From: Marinobacter flavimaris
Lineage (GTDB): Bacteria > Pseudomonadota > Gammaproteobacteria > Pseudomonadales > Oleiphilaceae
Length of the DNA: 64,000 bases
Direction of reading: 5' to 3'
Assembly: GCF_002933295.1 (NCBI RefSeq)
Contig: NZ_PSSW01000006.1
Coordinates: 1 to 64,000 of the forward strand
Position 1 is the stretch's first letter; the number at the start of each line of letters is the position of its first letter. This document shows positions 51,214-60,896 of this stretch, piece after piece. The notes beneath the pieces are model-generated. The model was not told where the DNA came from. It saw only the letters and a list, made by a program, of their open reading frames with translations, and made no database searches. A program made the translations under genes and the position numbers.

Positions 51214-54200
51214 ATGGGCAATCACCATGACAGCATCGCCCTCGACTGGGTTCGGGGAGAGATACAGGACACGCTGACCCAGGGTCAGCATGCACTGGAA
51301 GCGTATGTCGAGAATCGTGACGACACCGCGCGCCTGCGCTTCTGCCTGAATTATCTCCATCAGGTACATGGCACCCTGCAAATGGTCGAGCTCTACGGTG
51401 CAGCCCTGCTCACCGAGGAGATGGAAAAGCTCACCCAGGCCGTGCTCAACGAAACCGTTGCCAATACCGACGAAGCCGTTGAAGTCCTGATGCAGGCCAT
51501 CCTGCAGTTGCCCCAGTACCTCGAGCATCTGGCCAGCAGCCAGGACGATTTCCCGATGGTGCTGCTGCCACTGCTTAACGACCTCCGGGCCGCCCGTGGC
51601 GAATCCCTGCTGTCTGATACCTCGTTGTTCAAACCGGACCTGGCCCCCTCGCGAATCAGCGTGACCGGCAAGGTCTCCCAGCGCCTGCAGGACCCCACAG
51701 TCCTGGGCCACATCCGCAAGCTGCGTCAGATGTACCAGTTTGCGCTGGCCGGTGTTATCCGGGAAGCGGATCTCGATGCCCATTTCGAGTACATGCAGAA
51801 GGTTATTCAACGGTTGGTCCGTCTGTGCCAGAAAACGCCCCGGGGCGAGCTCTGGAAAGCGGCCAGTGCGTTTGTGGAAACACTTCAGGCACACGTAAAC
51901 CCGGTAAATGCGGCGGTGAAATCCCTGCTCAGGGAGCTGGACAGTGAAATACGCCGACTGACCGATGAGCACGCCGATATCCTTCAGCAACCGGCACCGG
52001 AAGCGCTGCTCAAACACCTGCTCTACTACGTTGCCCGTGCGCGGGATCTGGATTCACCCCAGGTCAGTGCCCTGCGGGATGCCTACCAGTTGAACCAGGC
52101 ACTGCCGTCAGAAGACGATGTTGATGCCGCCCGAACCCGTGTCTCCGGCCCCGGGAGGGACGCCATCCATTCCGTTGTCGGCGCGCTCAATGAAGAGCTG
52201 GCGAAACTGAAGGATCAGCTGGATCTGTTTGTCCGCTCAGAGCTCCGCCAGAACAGTGAGCTTGACGACCTGTTGCCGGGTCTGCGCCAGGTGGCCAACA
52301 CCCTGGCTGTACTGGGTCTGGGCATACCGCGGAAAGTGATCACCGAGCAGGTCGAACTGGTTGAGAAACTCAGCGCCCAGGCCGAGCTGGTTGACGATGG
52401 CACGCTGATGGATATCGCCGGCGCACTGCTTTACGTCGAAGCCAGTCTCGCCGGCCTGGACAGCGAAGGTCAGCAGGAGTCGTCCGCTGACGAAACCTCC
52501 GATACACCGATTAACCTTGGCTCCCGGGAACTGGGCGAGGCCAGCGGCGCGTTGCTGCGGGAATCACGGAACACTCTGGAGCAGGTGAAATCCGCCATCG
52601 TCAATTTCATTGCCTCGCAATGGGATACCCGGGAAATCGAGCATGTCCCCGGCCTGCTGCACAGCATTCGCGGCGGCCTCAGCCTGATTCCGCTGGACCG
52701 GGTTGCAAGCATGCTGGCCTCGGCAGAGCGCTACATCAGCGATGTGCTGCTGGACGGCAAGCAGGTTCCTGACTGGAAGCAGCTCGACATCCTGGCCGAT
52801 GCGGTTACCAGCATCGAGTATTACCTGGAGCGCCTCGCTGAGGGGATTGGTGAAAACGATTCGATTCTGCGGGTGGCCGAGGACAGTCTCGCTTCCCTCG
52901 GCTTCCCGGTCGGGGCTGAGCCCACCTGGACTGAAACCACGGCCCATGAAGAGACCGTCGCTGAACCGTCTTACGAGCAGGACGAAGCCAGCGTTTCGAC
53001 CGCCCCGGAAGAGGCCAAAAGCTCGGATTCGGAGCTCCTGGACGACGAAATTCTTGGCATTTTCGTTGAGGAAGCCGAAGAGGTTCTCGAGACCATTCAT
53101 GAATTCTATCCCCGTCTGCGCCAGAATCACGACGACCGTGAGGCTCTGACCGAAGTTCGTCGTGCTTTCCATACGCTCAAGGGCAGCGGACGACTTGTGG
53201 GCGCGACCAGTATCGGCGAGCTGGCATGGTCTGTGGAAAACCTGCTGAATCGGGTGATCGATCAGACCATTCGCCCCACCGAAGACATGTTCACCCTGGT
53301 GGACGAGGTCAATGCCCGCATTCCGTCACTGATCCGTGAATTCAAGGACGGCCAGACCGCAGGCGACGTGGAGGAGCTCATCAACCGGGCCGAGGCCATG
53401 GCAACCACCCGTCGCACCGACGACGATGCCGTGACGGCGCAGGACATTCCCGAGGTCGAAGACACCGTCGCCGACTCGGGAGAAGAAGAGCAGGAAACCC
53501 CGGAATCCATCGTTGAAGAAGCCACCGTTGAGGCCGTGTCGGATGAGTCCGCCGATGACGATGACCTGATTGACGATGAAATACTTGAAATATTCGTCGA
53601 AGAAGCCGGTGAGGTGCTGGACACCATTCGCGAATACCTGCCAATGCTTTTGCGCCAGCACGATGACCGCAGCGCTCTGTCAGAAGTTCGCCGTGCCTTC
53701 CACACGCTGAAAGGCAGTGGCCGTATGGTCGGCGCGCTGGTTGTTGGCGAATTGGCCTGGTCCGTGGAAAACATGCTGAACCGCGTTATCGACGGCAGCA
53801 TCTTCATGAACGATGACATCGCCAGTCTTCTGGAGGATGTCACTGCCAGCCTGCCGGCCCTGGTCGACGATTTCGAGAAGCGCCGTGCGGCTTCCTTCGA
53901 TACCGCCAACCTCGAAGCCCGCGCCAACGCCCTGGCCAGCGGTGAGATTCCCGATGCCAGCATGATGCCGGCGGCCGAATCGGACGGCTCCGAAACCGTA
54001 GCGGAAGATGAGATCACCGCTGCAGACGCAGAGATCGAGACGACTGAAGAGGATGCGGTCGACCCGGTATTGCTGGATATTTTTGAAAGTGAAACCCAGA
54101 CCCATCTGCAGACGCTGAAGGATTTCCTGTCAGCAGCCGGAGACAAGACCACGGTTACCTACACCGATGATCTTTCCCGGGCCCTGCATACACTCAAAGG

Positions 54201-57200
54201 CAGCGCCCATACCGCCGGCATCGCACCCATTGCTGCTGTAATCACACCACTGGAACGCTTCGTCAAGGAATCCCGGGCACAGAACAAGCGGGCCAACCGC
54301 GACGTGCTCTCGCTGATCGAATCCGCCTGCGATTTCCTGACCCAGGGCCTGGCCCAGATCCGTGAAAATCCACAGGCCTCGCTGCCGGGCACCGAAGCCT
54401 TCCTCGAGAAGCTGGACCAACTGACGGAAGAGACACTCCGCGGCCACAGCGAGGAAGCTCCGCGCCAGCATCCGCAGCAGGCACCGTCACGGCTGGTTCA
54501 GTTGTTCCTGAACGAAGGCCTCGACATCGTTCTGGATGCTGACCGGATTCTCGACCACTGGGCGGACAATCCCGGCGAGATGGAGTCGTTGAACCCGTTG
54601 CGTTCCGAGCTGGAGCAGTTGACCTCCGGCGCCTCAGAAGCCGGGCTCAGCGACGTTGCCGCGCTCTCAAGCGCGTTGAAAGACACCTACGACGAAGCCG
54701 CCAGACACGATGAAGCGCCGGACGAAACCTTTTTCGAGACCGTTCGGGCAGCTCACGAACAGCTAATCAACATGATGGATCAGGTGGCTGCCGGGCTTGC
54801 CACGGAATCCAGCGACGACATGGTTACCGCGCTCGAAAACCTGAAACGGGCTCCGAGCACAGAAATCCAGGAGCCCGACGCCTTCGAGCAGGAATTCACC
54901 GGTGAACTCGAGGAAATCGATCTCAGCTTTGAGATGGATGAAACCGAAGTACCGGCAAATGAAGAACCAGCGGCGGCCGAACAACCGCCGCTGCCGGAAA
55001 TGTCCGAATCCGATGATGACATGGACGAAGAGCTTGCGGAGATCTTCCTGGAAGAGGCCCGCGACCTCATCGACAGCACCGCCGAAGCGCTGCAGAGCTG
55101 GAGCGAAAATACCGGAAACCTGGATATCCTTCGGTTGCTGCAGCGGGATCTGCATACCCTTAAGGGTGGTGCACGCCTGGCCGACATTCCTGCCGTAGGC
55201 GATCTTTCCCACGAGTTGGAAAACCTGTTTGAGGGACTGACCGAGCAGCGGCTATCGATCAATGATGAGCTCTCAGATCTGCTGTTCCGCTGCCACGATC
55301 GGCTTGCGGGCATGGTCGAGAACCTTGAAGCCAAGGAGCCACCGCGCCCTGCGCCGGATCTGATTGGCGAAATCCAGGCGTACATCGACAGCGCCACCGG
55401 AACACGCCCGGTCACCAATGTTGCGAGCCCTGAAGAAGCAGAACCGGATTTCAACGACGAAGAGCAGGCCCCGCTCCCGGAAGTCGAGGAACCCGTCGAT
55501 TCCGATTCAGAAACCGCGGAAACCGGCGAGGTGGAAGACGGTGTTGCCGATCTCTCGCACCTGGATCCGGAGCTGGTCGGCATTTTCCTGGAAGAAGCCT
55601 ACGACCTGATCAACTCTACCGGCAGCGCCCTGCACACCTGGACCGAAGACCCGTCGGACCGGAGCATTGCCGCGGAACTGCAACGGGATGTTCACACGCT
55701 CAAGGGTGGCGCCCGGATGGCTGGCGTTGAGGCCATTGGCGACCTGACCCACGTGCTCGAAGACCTGTTTGAAAAGGTTGCGGAGGGGCAGCTGGAAGCC
55801 AGCGACGCCATGAACGACCTCTTGTTCGCCTGCCATGACCGGCTGGCGCAAATGGTTGAGCAGGTGGCGACGCAGAAGCCTTGCCCACCGGCGGAGGAGC
55901 TGGTCGCTCGCGTCCAGTCCATCCTTCGGGGCGAGTCGGCGCCGTCCGATGATCGTGTACAAGAGCCGGAACAGCCGGCAGGGGCCGAAATTGCCGAGGC
56001 GCCCCCCGAGGAGTCAGCAGATGCCCCCGACCTCAGCGAGACTCTGACACAGGCCAGCGATGATGACCTGATCGGCATCTTCCTGGACGAAGGCCTGGAA
56101 ATCTACGACGCCATTAGCGAGTGTCTGGACCAGTGGCGCGACGAGCCGGAGGAACTGACCGGACTGACCCAGCTGCAGCAGGAACTGCATACCCTCAAGG
56201 GTGGCGCACGGCTTTCTGACGTCGATCCGATTGCCAACCTGGCAGAAGCCTGGTCCGACGCTCTGGATCCCCTCATCTCCGGGTCCAATAACCAGAAGAC
56301 GTTGCTGAAGCTCAGCGACCGGGCATTGGGCAGCCTGAAGACCATGCTCAACAGCCTGGAACAGGGCAGCAAGCCCGAGCCCGATGCGGACCTGATTGAG
56401 GACTTCCGGGTGGCCCACGAAGTGGCCGCCGAAGAGACCGCTGCTCCCCGAGAAGAGTCCCAACAGGAAGCGATCGATCCGGAAGTACTGGAAATCTTCC
56501 TGGAGGAAGCCGGTGAAATCATAGACCAGCTGGAGCAGCTGCTCGATGACTGGCGCAAGGAGCCGGCAAACCACACCTTCAACCAGGAAGCCCAGCGTGC
56601 ATTGCATACGCTGAAAGGCGGCGCCCGCCTCTCCCAGCTGACCCAGCTTGGCGACAGGGCCCACGCCTTTGAGACCCGTCTAATCGACCTTGGCGGCAAT
56701 GCCCCGGATGAGTCCCAGTGGCAGGCCATTACCGAAGATCACGACGCCATCATCGCCCTGGTTGCCGACATCCGTAAGGGTTATGAGTCCGGCATGGGTG
56801 TGCCCTCGGCAAAGGCCGAACAGCCTGCGCCAGCCCCGGCCGCGCCGGAACCGAAAAAGCCTGAAGAGCCGACGCCTCCCGCCCAGGCAGAAAAACCGGT
56901 AGCACCGGCACCCAAGCCCGGGAAATCGCCGGCCAAGGTTCGCAAACAGGCGGCCGAGGCACAGCGGGCGGCCCAGGAGACCATTCGGGTGTCCGCGCCG
57001 CTTTTGGATGAGCTGGTCAATCTGGCGGGTGAAACCAGTATTACCCGTGGCCGGCTTGAGCAGCAGACCAGCGATTTTGGCCATACCCTGGACGAAATGG
57101 CCGCAACCATCGAGCGTCTGCGTGAGCAGCTACGCCGGATGGAAATCGAGACCGAAGCCCAGATCCTGTTCAGTGCCGAGAAAGAACACGGACCGGATTA

Positions 57201-58806
57201 CGGCGACGACTTCGACCCGCTGGAGATGGACCGCTACTCCTCCATCCAGCAGCTGTCCCGGGCTCTGACCGAGTCCTCCTCGGACCTTGCAGACCTGCGG
57301 GAAACCCTGTCTGACCGGGTACGGGACACTGAAACCCTGCTGGTGCAGCAGTCCCGGATCAACACGGAACTCCAGGAGGGTCTGATGAAGACCCGGATGA
57401 TTCCGTTCGCCTCCATGGTGCCCCGTCTACGGCGCATCGTTCGCCAGATCAGCGGCGAACTTGGCAAGAAAGTCGACTTCGATGTCCGCAACGCCGAAGG
57501 CGAAATGGACCGGAACATCCTGGAGCGCATGATCGCGCCCCTGGAGCACATGCTCCGGAACGCCCTGGACCATGGCATTGAAAGCCCGGCGGACCGTAAG
57601 CAAGCCGGAAAGCCGGAGACCGGCGAAGTCACACTGTCACTGACCCGCGAAGGTGGCGACGTTGTCCTGAGGATGATCGACGATGGCGCCGGCATTCCCT
57701 CTTCGGTCATTCGCGACAAGGCGATCCGTCAGGGCATGCTGCGGGAAGACGAGGATCTGTCCGAGCGGGAAATCCTGCAGTTTATCCTGCAACCCGGCTT
57801 CTCCACCGCCCAACAAGTGACCCAGATTTCCGGCCGCGGCGTGGGCATGGACGTCGTTGCCAGCGAGATCAAACAGCTTGGCGGCAGCCTCGACATCGAT
57901 TCCGCCGTTGGCCGCGGAACCACCTTTACGGTTCGCCTGCCGTTCACGGTTTCCGTCAACCGGGCGCTGATGGTGTCCACCGGCGAGGATTTCTACGCGA
58001 TCCCGCTGAACACCATCGAGGGTATTGTCCGGGTCAGCACCTACGAGCTTGAGGAATACTACAAGCCGGACGCGCCGATGTACGAATACGCCGGCCAGGA
58101 ATACCGGCTCCAATATTTGGGCAGCCTGCTGAACAGCGATCACCATCCGAAGCTGCAGGGGCAGGCCCTGCCGCTGCCGGTGATTCTGGTGCGCGGCGCT
58201 GAGCAGCCCATGGCCCTGCAGGTGGACAACCTGATGGGCAGCCGGGAGATCGTTGTTAAATCCCTTGGCCCGCAGTTCAGTTCGGTGCGCGGTGTGTCCG
58301 GTGCCACCATCCTGGGTGACGGGAACGTGGTGGTGATTCTCGACCTGCCTGCGATGATCCGTTCCGACATCCTGTCCGAGCGCCAGCGCCTGGCCAATCT
58401 CGAGAAAGCCCGGGAGTCTGCACGGTACGAGGAGCAGGCTACCGTGGTCATGGTGGTGGACGACTCGGTTACCGTACGGAAGGTTACCTCACGACTGCTG
58501 GAGCGCAACGGCATGGAAGTCATCACTGCCAAAGACGGCCTGGACGCGGTCGCACAATTGCAGGATCACAAACCGGACATCATCCTGCTGGATATCGAAA
58601 TGCCGAGGATGGATGGTTTCGAGGTTGCCAGCTTCGTGCGCCACGACGACAGCCTGCGGGAAATTCCGATCTGCATGATCACCTCACGGACCGGCGAGAA
58701 ACACCGAGAACGCGCGCTGGCTATTGGTGTGAACGAGTATCTCGGCAAGCCGTTCCAGGAAACCGAGTTGCTTGAGACTATTGAGCGGCTGACCGGACGT
58801 CAGTGA
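51214..58806 (+). CDS. chpA: ChpA, giant hybrid chemosensory histidine kinase
   Basis: 2530 residues from ATG 51214 (GGAG 5 nt upstream). Nine Hpt-type histidines align: H49 (LHQVHG, Lys replaced by His), H483 (LHSIRGG), H653 and H830 (FHTLKGS), H992 (LHTLKGS), H1314, H1494, H1659 and H1798 (HTLKGGAR). A tenth module around 1080-1190 has Glu1134 in place of His. Acidic, repetitive linkers (FVEEAEEVLETI, FLEEARDLIDS) join them. Then come an Ala/Pro-rich linker (about 1860-1925), dimerisation helix, HATPase (MLRNALDHGIE, DDGAGIP, GRGVGMD), a CheW domain and a receiver with Asp2460 (ILLDIEMPRMDG). It receives input from PilJ and phosphorylates PilG and PilH. P. aeruginosa ChpA is of similar size, with eight such sites. 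Confidence 0.96.
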   Translation: MGNHHDSIALDWVRGEIQDTLTQGQHALEAYVENRDDTARLRFCLNYLHQVHGTLQMVELYGAALLTEEMEKLTQAVLNETVANTDEAVEVLMQAILQLPQYLEHLASSQDDFPMVLLPLLNDLRAARGESLLSDTSLFKPDLAPSRISVTGKVSQRLQDPTVLGHIRKLRQMYQFALAGVIREADLDAHFEYMQKVIQRLVRLCQKTPRGELWKAASAFVETLQAHVNPVNAAVKSLLRELDSEIRRLTDEHADILQQPAPEALLKHLLYYVARARDLDSPQVSALRDAYQLNQALPSEDDVDAARTRVSGPGRDAIHSVVGALNEELAKLKDQLDLFVRSELRQNSELDDLLPGLRQVANTLAVLGLGIPRKVITEQVELVEKLSAQAELVDDGTLMDIAGALLYVEASLAGLDSEGQQESSADETSDTPINLGSRELGEASGALLRESRNTLEQVKSAIVNFIASQWDTREIEHVPGLLHSIRGGLSLIPLDRVASMLASAERYISDVLLDGKQVPDWKQLDILADAVTSIEYYLERLAEGIGENDSILRVAEDSLASLGFPVGAEPTWTETTAHEETVAEPSYEQDEASVSTAPEEAKSSDSELLDDEILGIFVEEAEEVLETIHEFYPRLRQNHDDREALTEVRRAFHTLKGSGRLVGATSIGELAWSVENLLNRVIDQTIRPTEDMFTLVDEVNARIPSLIREFKDGQTAGDVEELINRAEAMATTRRTDDDAVTAQDIPEVEDTVADSGEEEQETPESIVEEATVEAVSDESADDDDLIDDEILEIFVEEAGEVLDTIREYLPMLLRQHDDRSALSEVRRAFHTLKGSGRMVGALVVGELAWSVENMLNRVIDGSIFMNDDIASLLEDVTASLPALVDDFEKRRAASFDTANLEARANALASGEIPDASMMPAAESDGSETVAEDEITAADAEIETTEEDAVDPVLLDIFESETQTHLQTLKDFLSAAGDKTTVTYTDDLSRALHTLKGSAHTAGIAPIAAVITPLERFVKESRAQNKRANRDVLSLIESACDFLTQGLAQIRENPQASLPGTEAFLEKLDQLTEETLRGHSEEAPRQHPQQAPSRLVQLFLNEGLDIVLDADRILDHWADNPGEMESLNPLRSELEQLTSGASEAGLSDVAALSSALKDTYDEAARHDEAPDETFFETVRAAHEQLINMMDQVAAGLATESSDDMVTALENLKRAPSTEIQEPDAFEQEFTGELEEIDLSFEMDETEVPANEEPAAAEQPPLPEMSESDDDMDEELAEIFLEEARDLIDSTAEALQSWSENTGNLDILRLLQRDLHTLKGGARLADIPAVGDLSHELENLFEGLTEQRLSINDELSDLLFRCHDRLAGMVENLEAKEPPRPAPDLIGEIQAYIDSATGTRPVTNVASPEEAEPDFNDEEQAPLPEVEEPVDSDSETAETGEVEDGVADLSHLDPELVGIFLEEAYDLINSTGSALHTWTEDPSDRSIAAELQRDVHTLKGGARMAGVEAIGDLTHVLEDLFEKVAEGQLEASDAMNDLLFACHDRLAQMVEQVATQKPCPPAEELVARVQSILRGESAPSDDRVQEPEQPAGAEIAEAPPEESADAPDLSETLTQASDDDLIGIFLDEGLEIYDAISECLDQWRDEPEELTGLTQLQQELHTLKGGARLSDVDPIANLAEAWSDALDPLISGSNNQKTLLKLSDRALGSLKTMLNSLEQGSKPEPDADLIEDFRVAHEVAAEETAAPREESQQEAIDPEVLEIFLEEAGEIIDQLEQLLDDWRKEPANHTFNQEAQRALHTLKGGARLSQLTQLGDRAHAFETRLIDLGGNAPDESQWQAITEDHDAIIALVADIRKGYESGMGVPSAKAEQPAPAPAAPEPKKPEEPTPPAQAEKPVAPAPKPGKSPAKVRKQAAEAQRAAQETIRVSAPLLDELVNLAGETSITRGRLEQQTSDFGHTLDEMAATIERLREQLRRMEIETEAQILFSAEKEHGPDYGDDFDPLEMDRYSSIQQLSRALTESSSDLADLRETLSDRVRDTETLLVQQSRINTELQEGLMKTRMIPFASMVPRLRRIVRQISGELGKKVDFDVRNAEGEMDRNILERMIAPLEHMLRNALDHGIESPADRKQAGKPETGEVTLSLTREGGDVVLRMIDDGAGIPSSVIRDKAIRQGMLREDEDLSEREILQFILQPGFSTAQQVTQISGRGVGMDVVASEIKQLGGSLDIDSAVGRGTTFTVRLPFTVSVNRALMVSTGEDFYAIPLNTIEGIVRVSTYELEEYYKPDAPMYEYAGQEYRLQYLGSLLNSDHHPKLQGQALPLPVILVRGAEQPMALQVDNLMGSREIVVKSLGPQFSSVRGVSGATILGDGNVVVILDLPAMIRSDILSERQRLANLEKARESARYEEQATVVMVVDDSVTVRKVTSRLLERNGMEVITAKDGLDAVAQLQDHKPDIILLDIEMPRMDGFEVASFVRHDDSLREIPICMITSRTGEKHRERALAIGVNEYLGKPFQETELLETIERLTGRQ

Positions 58807-59858
58807 TGGCCGGCCAGACTGGCCGGCCAAGGGTCGGGATCGTCTCGGATGTGGTTCTGCAGCGACACCGACTGCAGGCCGCGACATCAAAGTTCGGTCT
58901 GGAGGTGCGTTTTTCCGGGGATCCCGAGCGTTTGCTGGGCTACCCGGAGTTCCCGGATGCCAGCCTCTGGCTGGTTACCCTCGAAGACGAGGCAGATCAC
59001 CCGTTACTGTTCGATCACCTGCTTGAAAATACCGACGCACCGGTACTGTTCGGATTGGATGAAGCACCCAAGCCGGGAAGTACCGAGTATTTTCGCTGGG
59101 AACGACGTTTACTGGGCAAACTTGAGCAGCAACTGGGACATCTGGAAGAGCTGGACTCAGAAGCCACTCTGACAGAACTGGAGCAGGAAACGCCGGCACC
59201 AGCACCATCGCCGGGACTTCCTCACTGGATAACGCCTGCCGTACCCGGTTCGGTGGCCGAGGAAGTCTGGATTCTGGGCGCTTCACTGGGAGGGCCGGCG
59301 GCGGTTAAGACGTTTCTGGACCACCTGCCGCCGAATCTGCCCGTGGGCTTCATCTACGCCCAGCACATAGATGGTAACTTCACAGAGGTTCTTACGCGGG
59401 TACTGGGTCGCCACGCCCATTACCAGCTCAAGCGAGCCGAGGAAGGTTATCGGGTCAAGAATGGTGATGTGGTGCTGATGCCGGTGGAGCACGAATGGAA
59501 GCTGAAAGAGCACGGAGCCCTCACCGAAACCAGCAATGCCTGGCCGGGGCCCTATGGCCCTTCCATTGATCAGGTCCTGCTTAACGTCGCGGATCATTAC
59601 GGCCAGCGCTGCCATGCTATTCTTTTTTCCGGCATGGGTAATGATGGCGCTATTGCAGCGCCTTTACTGAAAGCCTACGGTAGCCGGATCTGGGTCCAGG
59701 AGAGCACAAGCTGCGGCAACAGCTCTATGCCCGAATCCGTCGCCGCCACCGGTTGCAGCGGTTTCTGTGGCACCCCGGAGCAGCTGGCACGGGAACTGGT
59801 AAAAACCATCGAAGAATCCTGCCTGCTCAAGAGCCGGCAGAAACGGGACTCCGCCTGA
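58806..59858 (+). CDS. chpB: ChpB, CheB-type methylesterase
   Basis: 350 residues; the ATG overlaps the chpA stop (TGATG). Residues 1-120 are a receiver-like fold without the acidic pocket and phosphorylatable Asp (RVGIVSDVVLQRHRLQAAT, DASLWLVTLEDEA), so it is degenerate. The C-terminal CheB catalytic domain has GASLGGPAAVKTFLDHLP (nucleophile Ser near 159), FIYAQHIDGNFTEVL (His) and LFSGMGNDGAIAA (Asp). It removes methyl groups from PilJ, opposing PilK. Confidence 0.93.
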   Translation: MAGQTGRPRVGIVSDVVLQRHRLQAATSKFGLEVRFSGDPERLLGYPEFPDASLWLVTLEDEADHPLLFDHLLENTDAPVLFGLDEAPKPGSTEYFRWERRLLGKLEQQLGHLEELDSEATLTELEQETPAPAPSPGLPHWITPAVPGSVAEEVWILGASLGGPAAVKTFLDHLPPNLPVGFIYAQHIDGNFTEVLTRVLGRHAHYQLKRAEEGYRVKNGDVVLMPVEHEWKLKEHGALTETSNAWPGPYGPSIDQVLLNVADHYGQRCHAILFSGMGNDGAIAAPLLKAYGSRIWVQESTSCGNSSMPESVAATGCSGFCGTPEQLARELVKTIEESCLLKSRQKRDSA

Positions 59859-59869
59859 GGTAACACGCA

Positions 59870-60331
59870 ATGAATGACAACAGCCAATCCCTCTCCTGCG
59901 TCATGATTCCCATGAGCGGACGGCAACTGTTGCTGCCCAACGTCTCGATTGCGGAAGTGGTCGACTATGCCAGCGCTGATGCCGGCGCGAACACGCCGGA
60001 ATGGCTGGTTGGCTACCTTGACTGGCGGGGCCTGCAACTTCCGGTGATTTCATACGACGCGGCCAACGGCGGCGCCCTCACCGTTCCGGGCGATAATCGG
60101 GGCCGCATCGTGGTCCTCAACACCATTGGCGATCACCACAAGGAAGTCCCGTTTATGGCACTGGTTACCCAGGGCATTCCCAGCCAGGCCCGTTTGGCGG
60201 AAGACCAGGTCAGGAAGCTGGAGGGTGAACCGGGGCCGGCGGATCTGATGCAGGTCGAGGTTGAAGGTGAGCATGCCTGGATCCCGAATCTGGAATTTCT
60301 GGAATCCCTGGTTGTAAAGTCCCGACACTGA
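59870..60331 (+). CDS. chpC: ChpC, CheW-like protein
   Basis: 153 residues. CheW domain: CVMIPMSGRQLLLPNVSIAEVVDY, WLVGYLDWRGLQLPVISYDAANGG and MALVTQGIPSQARLAEDQVRKL. Last gene of the operon, 11 nt after chpB. It is thought to connect additional receptors to ChpA. Confidence 0.92.
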   Translation: MNDNSQSLSCVMIPMSGRQLLLPNVSIAEVVDYASADAGANTPEWLVGYLDWRGLQLPVISYDAANGGALTVPGDNRGRIVVLNTIGDHHKEVPFMALVTQGIPSQARLAEDQVRKLEGEPGPADLMQVEVEGEHAWIPNLEFLESLVVKSRH

Positions 60332-60361
60332 CCCGTGCCACTGCCGGACATGGCAGACAGC

Positions 60362-60395
60362 CCTGCAAATGTTATAATGTTTCAAATTTTGCAGG
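60362..60395 (+). promoter_or_regulatory. probable zur promoter with overlapping Zur-type operator
   Basis: A perfect TATAAT (-10) lies at 60373-60378 inside AAATGTTATAATGTTTC. The AAATGTTATA part equals the left half of the gammaproteobacterial Zur box as I remember it; the right half is imperfect. The block is flanked by CCTGCAAA (60362-60369) and TTTGCAGG (60388-60395), an 8-bp inverted repeat. Autoregulation of zur-znuCB by zinc is the simplest reading. Confidence 0.55.
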
Positions 60396-60404
60396 ATTGC
60401 GACC

Positions 60405-60896
60405 ATGTCTGCCCGTGCTATTCCCTACCGGCCTCACAACCACGATGCCTGTGTCAGTCAGGCCCTGACTGACGCCCGGACCATTTGCCAGCGGCAGAAT
60501 GCCCGACTGACGCCCATCCGGGAACGAGTTCTGGAACTGATCTGGCAGTCCCACAAGCCGCTGGGCGCCTACGACGTGCTGGCGGAACTGTCGTCCGATG
60601 GTCATAACGCTGCGCCGCCCACCGTTTACCGCGCACTGGATTTCCTTCAGCAGCATGGGCTGGTGCACCGCATCGCGTCGCTCAACGCCTTTATCGGCTG
60701 TACCCACGCGGGTGAAAGCCACACCGGCATGTTTCTGATCTGTCGCGCCTGCGGCAATGTGCTCGAACTGACCGCTCCAGAGGTTTCAACAGAGGTTCGT
60801 AAAGCCGCATCCGGCGAAGGCTTCCGGGCCGAGACCACGACGCTTGAAATTGCCGGCCTTTGCCCCCGATGCCAGTCGGAGCCGGGCCATGACTGA
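60405..60896 (+). CDS. zur: zinc uptake regulator Zur (Fur family)
   Basis: 163 residues. Winged helix RLTPIRERVLELIWQSHKPLGAYDVLAEL and PPTVYRALDFLQQHGLVHRIASLNAFIGC. Structural zinc site CRACGN...CPRC and metal ligands HAGESHTG. The Fur-family subtype is Zur because of IASLNAFIGC and the linked znuCB genes. With zinc bound it represses zinc uptake genes. Stop overlaps the znuC start by 8 nt. Confidence 0.93.
   Translation: MSARAIPYRPHNHDACVSQALTDARTICQRQNARLTPIRERVLELIWQSHKPLGAYDVLAELSSDGHNAAPPTVYRALDFLQQHGLVHRIASLNAFIGCTHAGESHTGMFLICRACGNVLELTAPEVSTEVRKAASGEGFRAETTTLEIAGLCPRCQSEPGHD

Noticed and set aside
56800..56950. Pro/Ala/Lys-rich repeat inside chpA, considered as a tandem repeat or frameshift
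   Set aside because: The frame stays open and the composition is typical of the flexible linker before the kinase core.
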